A stretch of DNA of 64,000 nucleotides, from positions 2,944,501-3,008,500 of the forward strand of contig CANJKZ010000910.1 of NCBI GenBank assembly GCA_947471745.1, given 5' to 3'. Position numbers and translations under genes: made by a program. Numbering within the stretch: the stretch's first letter is position 1; each line of letters starts with the position of its first letter. The notes beneath the pieces were generated by a model. That model saw nothing but the letters and a program-made list of their open reading frames with translations, searched no databases and was not told the DNA's origin. Source of the DNA: Closterium sp. Naga37s-1. Taxonomy: Eukaryota; Streptophyta; Zygnematophyceae; Desmidiales; Closteriaceae. This document shows, in pieces, positions 1 through 11,600 of this stretch.

Positions 1-1541
1 CCCGGCTGCTGCCTGTGCTGCTCCCCCTTCCGCACCCTTGCTGGCTGACCCTGCTGATTGCCCAGTCGGCGCCTGCCTTGAATTCCGCGTCGCCTCCTGC
101 CCTTGCCTCGTGGCAGTTGGTCGTCCACGGGCCCCTGCGCCCGTGCATCTGGATCACAAAGCCACTGTCCTTTCTGACCAGTTTCCCCTACCCGCTGTCC
201 ACAGTTTTTCCCCGCGAACAACTCCCCAGGAGGACCCGCAAGATCCTTTCGAAGGTCCCCTCTGTGGTCTGAAAGCTGGGCCACATGCACCAAATCCGTC
301 TCCATTTCCTGCTGCTCCACTCGAGGCGGGCTCGCTTCACCTATGACTTCGTCACCCCGTGCCTGATCCACCCAGGTGCCCAAGTGCTGCCCCTTCTCCT
401 CCCCCAAGTACTGCCCCCACTGCTCCCCCAGCTGCTGCCCCCGCTGCTCCCCTGGCTGCAGTTCCTGCCGCTCCTCAAGCCGCAGTCCCTACTGCTCCCC
501 TAGCCGCAGTTCCTGCCGCTCCTCTAGCTGCAAATCCAGCTGCTCCCCTAGCTGCAGATCCTACTGCTCCCCTAACTGCAGTTCTTGCCAGTCCCCTAGC
601 TGCAGTTCATGCTGCTCCCCTAGCTGCAGTTCATGCTGCTCCCCTAGCTGCAGTGCATGCTGCTCCCCTATCTGCAGCTCTTGTTGCTCCCCTAGCTGCA
701 GTTCCTGCTGCTCCCCTGGCTGCAAGCCCCGCTAAACCTCACCTAGCTGCTCCTGCTGTCGTGATAGATACCACTCCTGCTGCCGATGTTGTGGCCCCTG
801 GTGGGCCTCCACCATGATTTCATCCCCCCATGCTTCAAGTGAGCCGCATCCTGAGTGGGTGGCCACCGTACCAGCAGCTTCCCGTTGTAATGTTAGCTGG
901 CAGGCCCCTGGCTCCCCAACGTGGGGCAGGACCTCACCGCCTGTGCTCCTTCGGCCCCCTATCACACCTGTCCTCTTGTCTTTCGAACCCCTGCTTCTGC
1001 AGATCACCTGGCTACCGCCTCTGACGTCGGTCCTGCTGACGCTGCTCTTGCGGGTCTCTTGAGTGCTGCTCCTGCTGGCCCTCAGAGTGCTGCTCCTGCT
1101 GGCCTGCGAGGTGCCTTCGTTGAGCGGTCCCACCACAGCCACAACCCCGACCACGACCGCAACGACGCTCGCCTTCTTACACAATACTCATGGGCTGCGC
1201 GCCTTGCACGTTTTGGAAGAGAAAGGTATGTTCCTCAACTCCTTCCCGTCCCTTCAGCAATGCTCCCGGTCGTGCCTTCAGGAAGGGATTGAGGCCGCTA
1301 ATCTCCCCTGCAACCAGCCCTGTAGCCACCGGCCGGCCATACTGCGTTGCCAAATGCGTTTCCGGTTGCTCCCTCACTGGCTTCCGTCTCTGTTCCCCTT
1401 AGTCCCGGTGCTCTTCCACGAGCTGCCCCCTCTGGACCGCTGTCGGCTACCTCGGCTACCTTTTTCTTCTGAAATAAAAACATTATTCAAGCATTCTTTA
1501 GTTCGGATTGCAACTTCTACGCGTGTTTGCAGTGCAATTAT
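1..1541. other. G+C-rich low-complexity region without an identified gene
   Basis: The stretch is C-rich and mostly built of short degenerate repeats. Open frames exist on both strands, for example an Ala/Pro-rich frame at 359-817 on the plus strand, but none shows a recognisable domain. Composition alone can keep these frames open. An AATAAA-like A/T-rich stretch lies near 1470-1500. Element Z inserted at its right edge, so 1537-1541 continues at 4138. It could be the linker of an old retroelement, but I see no diagnostic motif. Confidence 0.5.
407..735 (+). repeat. 24-bp tandem repeat, about 13 copies
   Basis: The unit reads roughly TGCTCCCCTAGCTGCAGTTC plus four bases. In one plus frame it encodes an octapeptide like APLAAVPA, and in another a Cys/Ser pattern. 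The best conserved units are at 590-700. No flanking domain shows that either frame is used. Confidence 0.75.
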
Positions 1542-1674
1542 TGTGAGAATTGAGAATGAAATGAGTGAGGATGATTGCACTAGAAAGCATTGGGATACAT
1601 ATAGCAAACCCTAACAGGATTGTACTCACTACAGAGTACCCCACTGCAGACTAGAGAAACATAATATTCTGACA
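1542..1674 (-). repeat. Element Z 3' LTR
   Basis: This is the left copy, 133 bp, TG...CA. It carries a telo-box (AAACCCTAA at 1606-1614) and the 18-bp palindrome GTACTC...GAGTAC (1622-1639). Confidence 0.9.
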
Positions 1675-1883
1675 CACCCCCATAGTCAAAGTGGGGTATG
1701 ATCAGCACAAGAAGCAAAGCAAAGCAAGCTCAGGGTGGATCACAATGTCACCACACATTCTGAGCACAAGTACAAGAAGTAACAGTTTAAAGTTCACAAT
1801 AAATAAGCAAAGCTAGAGGCTATCACAGAGGGCAAGTGAGGAGGAGGAGGCTGGACTAATAGGAGAGGAGAGAGGAGGCAACG

Positions 1884-2175
1884 GCGGAAGCTGCAGACAC
1901 ACGGGCAACAGGAGCGGCGCGCACTGTGGCTACCGGAGGCGCACCTCCGGACTACAGGAGTAACTGGCTCCGCGGCTAAGGGCGGAAGCTGCAGACACAC
2001 GGGCAACAGGAGCGGCGCGCACTGTGGCTACCGGAGGCGCACCTCCGGACTACAGGAGTAACTGGCTCCGCGGCTAAGGGCGGAAGCTGCAGACACACGG
2101 GCAACAGGAGCGGCGCGCACTATGGCTACCGGAGGCGCACCTCCGGACTACAGGAGTAACTGGCTCCGCGGCTAA
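1884..2175. repeat. 98-bp tandem repeat, 3 copies, inside element Z
   Basis: Units begin at 1884, 1982 and 2080 with GCGGAAGCTGCAGACACACG. They are almost identical. A partial fourth copy lies at about 2225-2265. Confidence 0.9.
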
Positions 2176-2754
2176 GACGAGCGGCAGGAGCAACGGACCC
2201 ACGGGCGACTGGCTCAGCGGCATCACTGGGCTACCGGAAGCGCACCTCCGGACTACTGGCACTGCTAGCAACACGACGGCTACCTCCACCCAACCTCCCT
2301 CTACTGCCGCACCCCCCATTCACACACCCCTTGCTGCACCCCTAGGTTCACTCACACTCCACCCCCTAGCACCACTCCGTCGACTCACACACACCCACCC
2401 CCCTCAGCGGCAGCTGCAGCAGTGGGAGACGGAGTAGGAGGAGGAGCAGGGGATGCCACACACCCGCCACCCCCATACCTCTCACCAGGTGCTGCAGGTC
2501 CCCTCCCCCCACTGCCGCATCCGCTCCAGGGGGATGGCAGATCCCCTCCCCCCCACTGCTGCACCCGCAGCAGGGGGAGGGAGAGGAGAAAAGGGCGGAG
2601 AGGAGGGGGGGGGGGGGCTGGTGCTGCAGGTCCCCTCCCCCCCTCTGCTGCTCCCGCAGCAGGGGGAGGTAGGAGAAAGGTGGGGGACCTGGTGCTGCAG
2701 ATCCCCTCCTGCCTCCCCCTGCTCCAGGGGCCAGGGGCCAGGGGCGGCTGCTGA

Positions 2755-2940
2755 GGTCCAGGAGCGGCTGCACCAGGGGCGGCTGCTCCAGGGGCGGCTG
2801 CACCAGGGGCGGCTGCACCAGGGGCGGCTGCTCCAGGGGCTGCTGCACCAGGGGCGGCTGCTCCAGGGGCGGCTGCACCAGGGGCGGCTGCACCAGGGGC
2901 GGCTGCTCCAGGGGCGGCTGCACCAGGGGCGGCTGCTCCG
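2755..2940. repeat. 15-bp tandem repeat inside element Z
   Basis: About twelve units of CAGGGGCGGCTGCAC or CAGGGGCGGCTGCTC. The open minus frame across it (Pro-Leu-Val/Glu-Gln repeats) is explained by the repeat. Long G runs follow at about 2999-3017. Confidence 0.9.
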
Positions 2941-3239
2941 ACGCGTGGCCCCCCCCCCCCCAGGTCGCCCCTCCCGTCGCCTGTTGAGGCGACCTGAGGG
3001 GGGGGGGGGGGGGGGGGAGGAGTACGGGGGCCGACGCGCGGCCTCCCAGGGCGCCAGAGCAGGCGGAAGAAGGGGCGACGCGCGCCCCCCCAGGTCGCCC
3101 CTCCCGTCGCCTTGCGTGGCGAGCGGGGGGCCCCCCCGGGTCGCCACGCAAGGCGACGGGAAAAGGGGGGGGGGGCGGTGCACGGGCCCCTGGTGCGCCA
3201 CGACCGGCATGAGGGCGGGGCCTGGGTAGGGTCGGGGCA

Positions 3240-3915
3240 TGGCAGGGGCAGGGCCGGGGTCGGGGCAGGTCTGGGACAGGGCCGGGACGGGGCCGAGGAA
3301 GGGCCGGGGCGGGCCGCGAAGGGGCCTAACGGGCCGCGAAGGGGCCGGGGAAGGGCCTGGGCGGGCCGCGAAGGGGCCTAACGGGCCGCGAAGGGGCCGC
3401 GGAAGGGCCTGGGCCGGCCGCGAAGGGGCCGAACGGGCCGCGAAGGGGGGCCGCGACGGACCTAACGGGCCGCGACAGGGTCGGGGCAGGGCCGAGGTCG
3501 GGGCAGGTCCGGGACAGGGCCGGGACGGGGCCGAGGAAGGGCCGGGGCGGGCCGCGAAGGGGCCTAACGGGCCGCGAACGGGGCCTGACGGGGCCTTACG
3601 GGGCCTGACTGGGCCGCGAAGGTCCTCACTAGGGGCCGCGAAGGGGCCTTACGAGGGGGCCGCGAAAGGGGCCTTACGAGGGGGCCACGAAGGGGCCTAA
3701 CAAGGGGCCGCGAAGGGGGCCGTACGAGGGGCCGCGAAGGGGCCTTACGAGGGGCCTTACGAGGGGCCGCGAAGGGGCCTAACGAGGGGCCGCAAAGGGG
3801 GCCGTACGAGGGGCCGCGAAGGGGCCTTACGAGGGGCCTTACAAGGGGCCGCGAAGGGGCCTAACGAGGGGCCGCGAAGGGCCTTACGAGGGGCCGCGAA
3901 GGGCCGTTAAGGGCA
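3240..3915. repeat. G+C-rich leader repeats of element Z
   Basis: Degenerate tandem units built on GGGCCGCGAAGGGGCC, some with CTTACGAG or CTAACGAG spacers. The block lies between the primer-binding site and the rest of Z, the same place occupied by similar repeats in elements A and B. Confidence 0.85.
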
Positions 3916-3999
3916 GGCGCTACGCGCGCCTAGGGTAGGAAAAAAAAAATTCAGTGTGAACGTGGTGGGCCCTTGGAAGGATCGATATGCTCTATACCA

Positions 4000-4132
4000 T
4001 GTGAGAATCGAGAATGAAATGAGTGAGGATGATTGCACTAGAAAGCATTGGGATACATATAGCAAACCCTAACAGGGTTGTACTCACTACAGAGTACCCC
4101 ACTGCAGACTAGAGAAACATAATATTCTGACA
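4000..4132 (-). repeat. Element Z 5' LTR
   Basis: This is the right copy, 133 bp, differing from the left copy at about two sites, which indicates a fairly recent insertion. The telo-box is at 4064-4072, and the primer-binding site abuts it on the left. Confidence 0.9.
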
Positions 4133-4189
4133 ATTATATACAACTTAATATTTAAACCATTAACCTAAAATCGTTTTTTTTTTCTTCAA

Positions 4190-5400
4190 TCATTCGATGA
4201 CAAGATCCACTGTCACCTCTTGCCAAGGTCATTCGGGTGGCTCGAGGGGCTGCAATAATCTCTTTGCAGGTCGGGCACGCTATCACATATAGTTCCATAT
4301 CCGATAGCATGTTGGGCCAACAGTAGTTGCGCTACAGCAATTTCAGCATGTTTTCAATGCAGAAGTGCGTGAAAAGTTTGGAGATATGAACCTCTTGCGT
4401 CAACAACTTATGTAAAGTCGGTATTCTGGATCCAAATCCGGTCACATACGACCAAACATATATAATTAACACGTGGAATCGTAGCTCGGTGGTGTTGATT
4501 ACGTTTAAAGAAGCAATCGTTTTTGTAGCTGTGGGTGGATAATCCCGTCACGAGTTGGAATGGGCGATTAGGACTGATGCGGTCTGCATCGATGGTCGGG
4601 TCGGTTGCGTCGGTGATATTATTCACACCCTTTTTTTTTTATGTAATAGTGTAGTGGAAATTATTTTCAAAGAATTCCAACCATTGAACTTGTTGCTGGT
4701 TGAGTGTCAGCTGCGCTTGCATGTACCGTAGTGACTTATAGTCCTCGTTGACTCGCACATCAGCTCCGGTCAAGTACGAGCGCCAAGTTTGGAAAGTGTG
4801 CACGGTGGCGAGCATTTCCTTGACGTATACCGGGTGGTTGCGCTTGGGTGGCTGCACCTTGCGTGACTTGTACGCAATTGGTTGCAACCCATTGCTTAAG
4901 TTCTGTAACAGTACGGTGCTGATGGCGAAATCACTGGCGTCGCTCATGACCTCGAACGGGCGAGATGGATCAGCAAGCCATAGCACCGGGAGTGAACTTC
5001 AAATATTTTTGAGATTGTCGAAGGTCGTTTGTTCTCTCCCGCACCCCCTAAGAAGAAAGTGTCCTTCTACAGTAGGTTTATCAATAGGCACAGTTATTCC
5101 TGCAATATTTGGGATAAACTGTGGCACGTAATCCATGAACCATAAGGAACACCGGGACACGATAATTTGATAGTATCCGCATCAAAGATCCATCTTCGAG
5201 AAGTAGCGAGCTCCGCGAAGGTGATCCAGGAAATCATCCACTAGCTGGATTGGGTAATGCGAATTTAACATCACACGATCAAATGCTCAATAGTTGATAC
5301 AATTCAGGAGGTCTCTGCCTCCTTCGGCGGCGAAGGGTGACGTGCTTGGTTAGATAAAACCCTCGCGGGAGATAGTTAAGTTGACCCCTTATGTGAGGAT
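4190..5400 (-). pseudogene. Ty3/gypsy pol relic (RT, RNase H, integrase zinc-binding)
   Basis: Read from 5400 downward, broken frames show an RT-like stretch (motifs such as YPIQLVDD and ARYFSKMDL near 5200-5300). A gypsy RNase H segment at 4639-4986 contains DASDFAISTVLLQ, YKSRK and KEMLATVH. An integrase H2C2-like stretch lies near 4190-4410 (HFC and ACPTCK). This is the gypsy order RT-RNase H-INT. Several stops and frameshifts make it inactive. The protease, the catalytic integrase core and the LTRs are not seen. It may be the pol half of the element whose gag lies at 19550-20620, but the two relics need not be related. Confidence 0.8.
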
Positions 5401-5516
5401 CGAAGGAACTGGTTCAGAAATTAAAATATGATCACCTGGGTACAAGACGAGGCTATATATTGGCTCGACACAAAGGCAGTAACTCGGGTGTTACTAGAAG
5501 GTTCCGCGGGTCGCGA
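5401..5516. other. Short spacer, nothing recognised
   Basis: Unassigned DNA between the gypsy relic and the fragment C LTR. Confidence 0.4.
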
Positions 5517-5768
5517 TGTCAGAACATATATATATAGCTTATGCTGTTGTGTAGGCTATAGTGGGGTATCCCATAGGGGGTACAACACAATTAGGGTTTC
5601 CTATATGTACTCACTTCATTCATAGTTCATTCATCCTCGTTCTCATTTTCACATGGAATCAGAGCAGGTCCCCTCCTAGGGACTGTTCCTTGGGCCCACC
5701 GAAACGCGCCTCGAGTCGCGCCTGCCCCTTTTTTTTTTTAAGCGGCCCGTCGAGTCGCACCTAGCGGC
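5517..5768 (+). mobile_element. Fragment C: plus-strand 5' LTR with primer site and leader start
   Basis: A 137-bp LTR (5517-5653, TG...CA) is followed by an initiator-Met-type primer-binding site (TGGAATCAGAGC, 5654-5665), a short hairpin and GGGCCCACC. It carries the palindrome at 5566-5583 and a telo-box at 5591-5599. After about 5768 the sequence switches to the inverted pol of element A, so no body belongs to this LTR. Confidence 0.85.
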
Positions 5769-8325
5769 GACGCAGAGAAATCCGGTGGGTGCCAGGGACA
5801 GGAGGAGGACGCTGACGCGAACCACGACCACTAGCGCGAGCAGCACGGACAGGCGACACAGGGCGAGACGCAGGCGCACGACGCTCAGCAAGACCTCCAG
5901 TAGGACCAGTGTAGGGAGAAGGAGCAGGCAGTGGGGAGGCCGGCTGTAACTGTAACTGCGACGGGACAGGCTGTGGACACTCTAAGGGAGGAGGAGGACC
6001 AGTAGAAGGCGGGAGACCAAGAACCTGCTCAAGGAGCGGAACGAAGTACGGCCGAGGCCGCGCAGCGACTCCAGACCAAGCAGGGACAGCACCAGTACCC
6101 CCAGTGGCAGCACCAGAGCCAACAGCACCGCCAGCTCCAGCACCCCCAGCAGCTCCACTAGCTCCAGGACCTCCAGCAGCACCAGTAGCACCCCCTGCAG
6201 GACCGCCTCCAGTACCGCCAGCAGTACCCTCAGCGCCAACACCCTCAGCAGCTCCAGCTCCAGTCGGACCACGAGAAGACGCAGTGGCCCCAGCTCCAGT
6301 AGTACCCGCAGGCCCAGCAGCTCCAGTACTCCCAGTACGAGCACCTCCGGGACCCGTGGTACCAGCACCCTCAGCAGCCGAAGAACCTCCAGCTCCAGCA
6401 GCACGCCTCCAGCGCCGGGCTAACCACTCACGCACCTCCTGTGGAGAGAGTGGCTCCCGTCGAGACGGAGCACCCGGAGAACCTCCAGGCCCAGCACCGC
6501 CAGACGCCACACGAGTAGGCCCAGCTCCCGCAGGCTCCGCAACTCCAGGCTGAGCACCCCCAGGCTCAGCACCCCCAGTCGTAGCACCCCCAGACTCAGC
6601 ACCCCCAGACGCAGCACCCCTAGGCGTAGTACCCCCAGGAACAGCACCCCCAGGCTCAGCACCCCCAGGCGTAGCACCCACACGCTCAGCACCCCCAGAG
6701 TCAGCACCCCCAGGCTCAGCACCCCCAGCAGCACCAGAGTCACCAGCTACCTCAGCAGGCTCGACTGCGTCTCTCTGGGACACACCTGAAGGGGCAGGAC
6801 CCTGAGGGGGAAGGGGGTCTATCGGGGGGGGACCTGGCACGAGGAAGAGCGGTGGCGGGGGGAGGGACGGAGTGCGGTAGGGGAAGAGGCGGTAGTAGGG
6901 CACCGACTCGTCAAATGTGACGTCCTGGGAGGACAGAACACGGCGAGAGGTGGGGTGGTAGAACTGCCACCCTGGCGCGTCAGGGGGGAAGCCAAGGAAG
7001 ACGCAGGGAGCAGCACGAGGGGACAGCTTGTCCGCAGACAAGTCGCGGACAAACGCCAGAGATCCCCAGACACGGAACGCAGACGCATCGCCAACCTTCC
7101 CCGTCCACAGCAAAGCTGGGGAGGCCTCCGGCATGGAGACCCTGGGGTGAAGGTTGATCTGATGCACCGCGTACCGAACCGCAAACGGCCACAGAAAATG
7201 GGGGGCAGCCGCATGCATCATGGACGTACGGGCGACGTCCATGACCATGCCAATGCGGCGCTCAGCAATCCCATTTTCCTGTGGAGAGTCCGGAAGCGTG
7301 AAGGTCTGGTGGATGCCTCGTGCACGACAGTAGGCTCGCAGAAGGCCAGAGGAGAACTCCCCGCCTCTGTCAGAGTGCAGACGCAGAACAGGAAAGTCCG
7401 AGCCGAAACTCTTCCTGAGCTGGAGACGAGCTGCGCGGATCCAGTCGATCAACACCTCAGGGACATCACCCTTGCTGCGCAAGGGGAAGACTGTGGTGTA
7501 ACGCGAGTAGTCGTCAACCACCAGCAGGAAGTAGCGCTCGTGACCCTGTCCACGGACGCGGGCTGGGCCCCACACGTCCATGTGAAGCGTCTGCAGCGGG
7601 GCCTCTGTCGGAGGAAACTGGGAGGAGTGAGGGGCAGCACGCTGCCGCCCCTCGACACAGGGGACGCAGGTAGGGGCAGGCCCCGGAGGAAGGGGAGGGA
7701 GGGACCGGGGAAGACCAGAGACAAGGACACGAGAGGCCATGCCTCGGAGACGAGGCAGGGAGGGGTGACCAAGGCGGTGGTGCCAGAGGAGAGTCTCGTG
7801 AGACAGGAGGCGACACGAGCAGGGGGCAGACTCAGGACCAGACTTGGACGCTGCAGCAAACACCTGACCCGACGCAGCTGCCTGACCAGACGCAGTGACT
7901 GGAGGAGACTCAGTGGTCAGTGTGTACAGGCTCGACCCCGGCCGACGTGTAAACGTGGCCAAGTGTCGGCCCGTCCGAGCGTCCGTGCAGTGGGTCACTC
8001 GCTGGCTCGCAGGAGTGAACTGGTGAACCCCCGCATCCTGTAGGTCAGCACCACTCACCAAGTTCGTAGAGAACGAGGGGAGGTAAAGACCAGACAGGGT
8101 GCCAGAGGGGGCCGCCGGACACGGGAGGGCAGTAGAGAAGTGTGCAAGGACAGGACCCCTAGAGGGGTCTGCCAGAGAGACTGCAACAGGCCGACTGAGC
8201 GGCGTGAGTGTGGTGCGGTCTCGAAAGAAGGAGCGGGAAGCCCCTGAGTCAAGGGTAAAGGTGTGGGAGGCCGTAGCCGACGCAGTACCTGAGAGAGCAG
8301 ACTCACCAGCACCTGAGGAAGCAGA
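5761..8325 (-). pseudogene. Element A pol fragment: protease, integrase and Gly/Ala-rich linker
   Basis: This is the second half of the split A polyprotein. Reading from 8325 down, it has a retropepsin motif (TLDSGASRSFF), the integrase HHCC region (LWHHRLGHP), the catalytic core (LHMDVWGPA, HSDRGGEF, and the E of QENGIAERR), a chromodomain-like C-terminal part and a long Gly/Ala/Glu/Pro linker. It ends at an artificial stop just past the breakpoint. In element B the same protein continues into RT. The frame is open across nearly 850 codons, and at the site of B's amber codon this copy has a sense CAG. The open frame runs on into the B LTR upstream, but that is a by-product of the insertion. 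Confidence 0.9.
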
Positions 8326-8454
8326 TGAGAATAAACAAGGAATGAATGAACTATGAGTGAATTGGGTACAAGTAATAACCCTAATTGGGTTGTACCCCTT
8401 ATGGGCTACCCCACTATAGCCTACACAATATGCATGAGCTATGATGTTCTGACA
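8326..8454 (-). repeat. Element B 3' LTR
   Basis: 129 bp, TG...CA. It has a telo-box-like AACCCTAA (8377-8384) and the 18-bp palindrome (8392-8409). Confidence 0.95.
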
Positions 8455-8667
8455 CACCCCCATAGGCAAAGTGGGGGAGAACAAGGGGTCACAAGACCAG
8501 TCAAGTAAAGCAAAGCAAAGCAAGCTCAGGGTGGATCACAAAGTCACCACACATTCCGAGCACAAGTTCAAGGCCACAAGGCCAGTTCACATGCAGGAGT
8601 ACATACATATATAAAAAGGCTAGACAAGCAAGAGCAGGTATATATATATGTAACAGTACAAGCACGG

Positions 8668-11600
8668 TCAAGAGGTGAGCAAGTGAGGCAAGGTAGGCAC
8701 AAGGCCCAGCTGAGTACAGAAGCGCTGATGGTCACAAGGCGCAAGCGCCTTGGTGAAGATATCAGCAGTGTTGGCCTCAGAGGCCACGTACGCAAGACGC
8801 AGCTGACCACGCTGCTGCAGCTCACGAGCAAGAAAGTAGCGGAGAGCAATGTGCTTCGTTCTGTGCTCCAGTCGCTGCTCCCGACACAAGGACAGCATGG
8901 CCTTGTTGTCTACGTACAGCACTGGAGGAGAACGAGGCGGCTCTCCGAGGTCAGTCAGCAGGTAGGTGAGCCAGCGAAGCTCCGGTGCAGCCATGGCTCC
9001 TGCGTAGATCTCAGCCTCACAACTGGAGCCGAGAACAGAAGACGAGCGAGTAGCCCGCCACGAAACAGAGCCGGAACCAAGGCTGAAGGTGTAACCCTGT
9101 GACGACCGCTGCGTAGCCTGGTCGTCAGCCCAAGAAGCGTCTGCGTGCCCAGTAAGGACCACTGGACTCTGCCCTCCAAGCACAAGCCCCATGCCCGACG
9201 TACTGCACAAGTAGCGCAACACCCTCTTCGCTGCAGCCATGTGCTCAGGACTGTGTCTCCCACGAGCAACATAGCGTGCGAGAATGCTAAGAGGGTATGC
9301 AAGGTCAGGTCGTGTGCAGGTCATCAGGTACATGAGGCAGCCAACAAGCTCTGGGTACGGGCCACTCGACTCTACGGACTCATCCGAAGGCAGAGCTGAG
9401 AGCGAGTGGCGAGTAGGCAGAGGAGTGGCCTGAGGCGAGGAGTACGTGAAGCCGAAGCGCTGAAGGACCTGCTGCACCATGTGTGACTGAGTCAGGGTAA
9501 TGGTGCGGCGTGCTCTGTCCCGGGTGATCTGCAAGCCAAGGTAGCTGCGCAGTTCACCCAGGTCAGTGCACGTGTGTCTCTTCTGCAGCTCGGACTTCAC
9601 GTGGGCGAGTCCAGCAGTGTCAGCTGTGGCAAAGACCAAGTCGTCGACGTACACGAGGATGTAGAACGGCGGCAAAGAAGTGTCGGTGCGCAGAAACAGC
9701 GACGGGTCGGCAGTAGAGGGAGCAAACCCAAGAGCCGCAAGTGTAGTCCTCAGTGTGTCGTGCCACTCACGCGGTGCCTGGCGGAGACCGTAGACTGGCC
9801 GCCGTAGGCTCCACTGGGTGCCAGGAGGAAAAGACCCAGTGAAACCAGGTGGGCGACGCAGCCAGATCTCCTCGTGCAGGCTGCCCTGCAAGAAAGCAGT
9901 GCTGAAGTCAAGAGAGTGTAGCTCGTAGTCACGGTGAGCAGCTACGTGCAGCAGTACCCGAAGAGTGGTCATCTTCGGGGTGGGAGAGAAGGTCTGAAAG
10001 TAGTCAACTCCCTGTCGCTGACTGAAGCCTCGAGCCACGTAACGCGCCTTGAAGACAGGCGGAGAACCCGGCGGCCACTTCACCCTGAAAATCCACATGC
10101 CACTGACGATGTTCGCCCCAGGAGGGGGAACAGCGTCAACGTAGGTGCCTGTGGACTTCCAGGAAGCCATCTCTGCGTCCATAGCTGCCTGCCACTGAGA
10201 GGAGTAGGGACCCTCTATCGCCTCCGCGTAAGAGCGCGGAGTCGGGATGTCAAGTGCATCCGGGTCTCCCTCAGGGGTAAGCAGTACGGACACGAGATGA
10301 GGTGAAGCAGCGGCCAAGCACTGGAACTCCTCCTGCCTGTCCTCAAGGACGTCCGTGCCAAGGGCACACTCACCCCCGACGGACGGAGGACAGACAGACT
10401 CAGACTCAGCAACAAGACTGGCGACGTAGTCTAGGCGACAGCGAGCAGCAAAGTCGACGAGCTCAGCAACTAGGGCAGACGCAGCAGTGGACTCAAAGGA
10501 AGGGTCAGTGACAACAGTAGCAAGGAGACGCGTGACAGTAGGACTGGCAGCACGAAGAGAGTCCGACTCCGGGTCGGCAAGAGCAGGAAGAGAAGACTCA
10601 GGAGGAGAAGGCAAAGGGGCACGCAGAGGAGCAGTGGACGGACGCAGAGACATCCGGTGCGTGCCAGGGACAGGAGGAGGACGCTGACGCGAACCACGAC
10701 CACTAGTGCGAGCAGCACGGACAAGCGACGCAGGGCGAGACGCAGGCTCACGACGCTCAGCAAGACCTCCAGTAGGACCAGTGTAGGGAGACGGAGCAGG
10801 CAGTGGGGAGGCCGGCTGTAACTGTAACTGCGACGGGACAGGCTGTGGACACTCTAAGGGAGGAGGAGGACCAGTAGAAGACGGGAGACCAAGAACCTGC
10901 TGAAGGAGCGGAACGAAGTACGGCCGAGGCCGCGCGGCGACTCCAGACACAGCAGGGACAGCACCAGCACCCCCTGGGGCAGCACCAGCACCAGTAGCAG
11001 CTCCAGCTCCAGTACCCCCAGCAGCACCAGCAGTACCCCCAGCAGGACCGCCTCCAGGACCGACAGCAGTAGCCTCCGCGCCAACACCCGCAGCAGCTCC
11101 AGCTCCAGAAGTACCCGCAGGTCCAGCAGCTCCAGTACGCCCAGTACGAGCACCTCCGGGACCCGTGGCACCAGCTCCCTCAGCAGCAACAGAAACTCCA
11201 GTACCCGCAGCTCCTCCAGCTCCAGCAGCTCGCCTCCAGCGCCGGGCAAACCACTCACGCAGCTCCTGTGGAGAGAGTGGCTCCCGGCGAGAAGAAGCAC
11301 CCGGAGAACCGCCAGGCACAGCACCAGCAGGCCCAGCTCCCTCAGGCTCCGCACCCCCAGGCTCAGCACCTCCAGGCGTAGCACCCCCAGGCTCAGCACC
11401 CCCAGACGCAGCACCCCCAGGCGTAGCACCCCTAGACTCAGCACCCCCAGGCTCAGCACCCCCAGTCGTAGTACCCTCAGGCTCAGCACCCCCAGGCGTA
11501 GCACCCACACGCTCAGCACCCTCAGCAGCACCAGAGTCACCAGCGACCTCGACAGGCTCAACAGCGTCTACCTGGGACACACCTGAAGGGGCAGGACCCT

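Larger units (their letters stand above)
1542..4132 (-). mobile_element. Element Z: complete non-autonomous LTR retrotransposon
   Basis: Two 133-bp direct repeats (1542-1674 and 4000-4132) differ at about two positions. They start TG, end CA and are flanked by the 5-bp duplication ATTAT (1537-1541, 4133-4137). Read on the minus strand, the right copy is the 5' LTR. It is followed by a primer-binding site resembling the initiator-Met complement (TGGTATAGAGC, complement of 3989-3999). A purine tract (complement of 1675-1695) precedes the left LTR. The 2.3-kb interior holds no gag or pol motif, only tandem repeats and G tracts, so mobilisation would need proteins from an autonomous Copia relative. 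Its 3' interior (1680-1830) matches the end of element E, so Z and E form one family. Confidence 0.9.

Noticed and set aside
359..817. Ala/Pro-rich plus-strand ORF, and a Cys-rich ORF in another frame, as genes
   Set aside because: Both are by-products of a 24-bp tandem repeat. No domain, signal or flanking gene structure supports them.
2366..3240. Long minus-strand ORFs inside element Z
   Set aside because: They are created by 15-bp repeats and G tracts and have no similarity to gag or pol motifs.
6104..8043. Long plus-strand ORFs opposite Copia pol (and the equivalents at 11165-12840 and 13354-13998)
   Set aside because: They are antisense shadows of well-supported Copia coding sequence in G+C-rich DNA.
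8326..8523. N-terminal extension of the A pol frame into the element B LTR
   Set aside because: The frame happens to be open through the LTR. The authentic A sequence ends at the GCAGA duplication.
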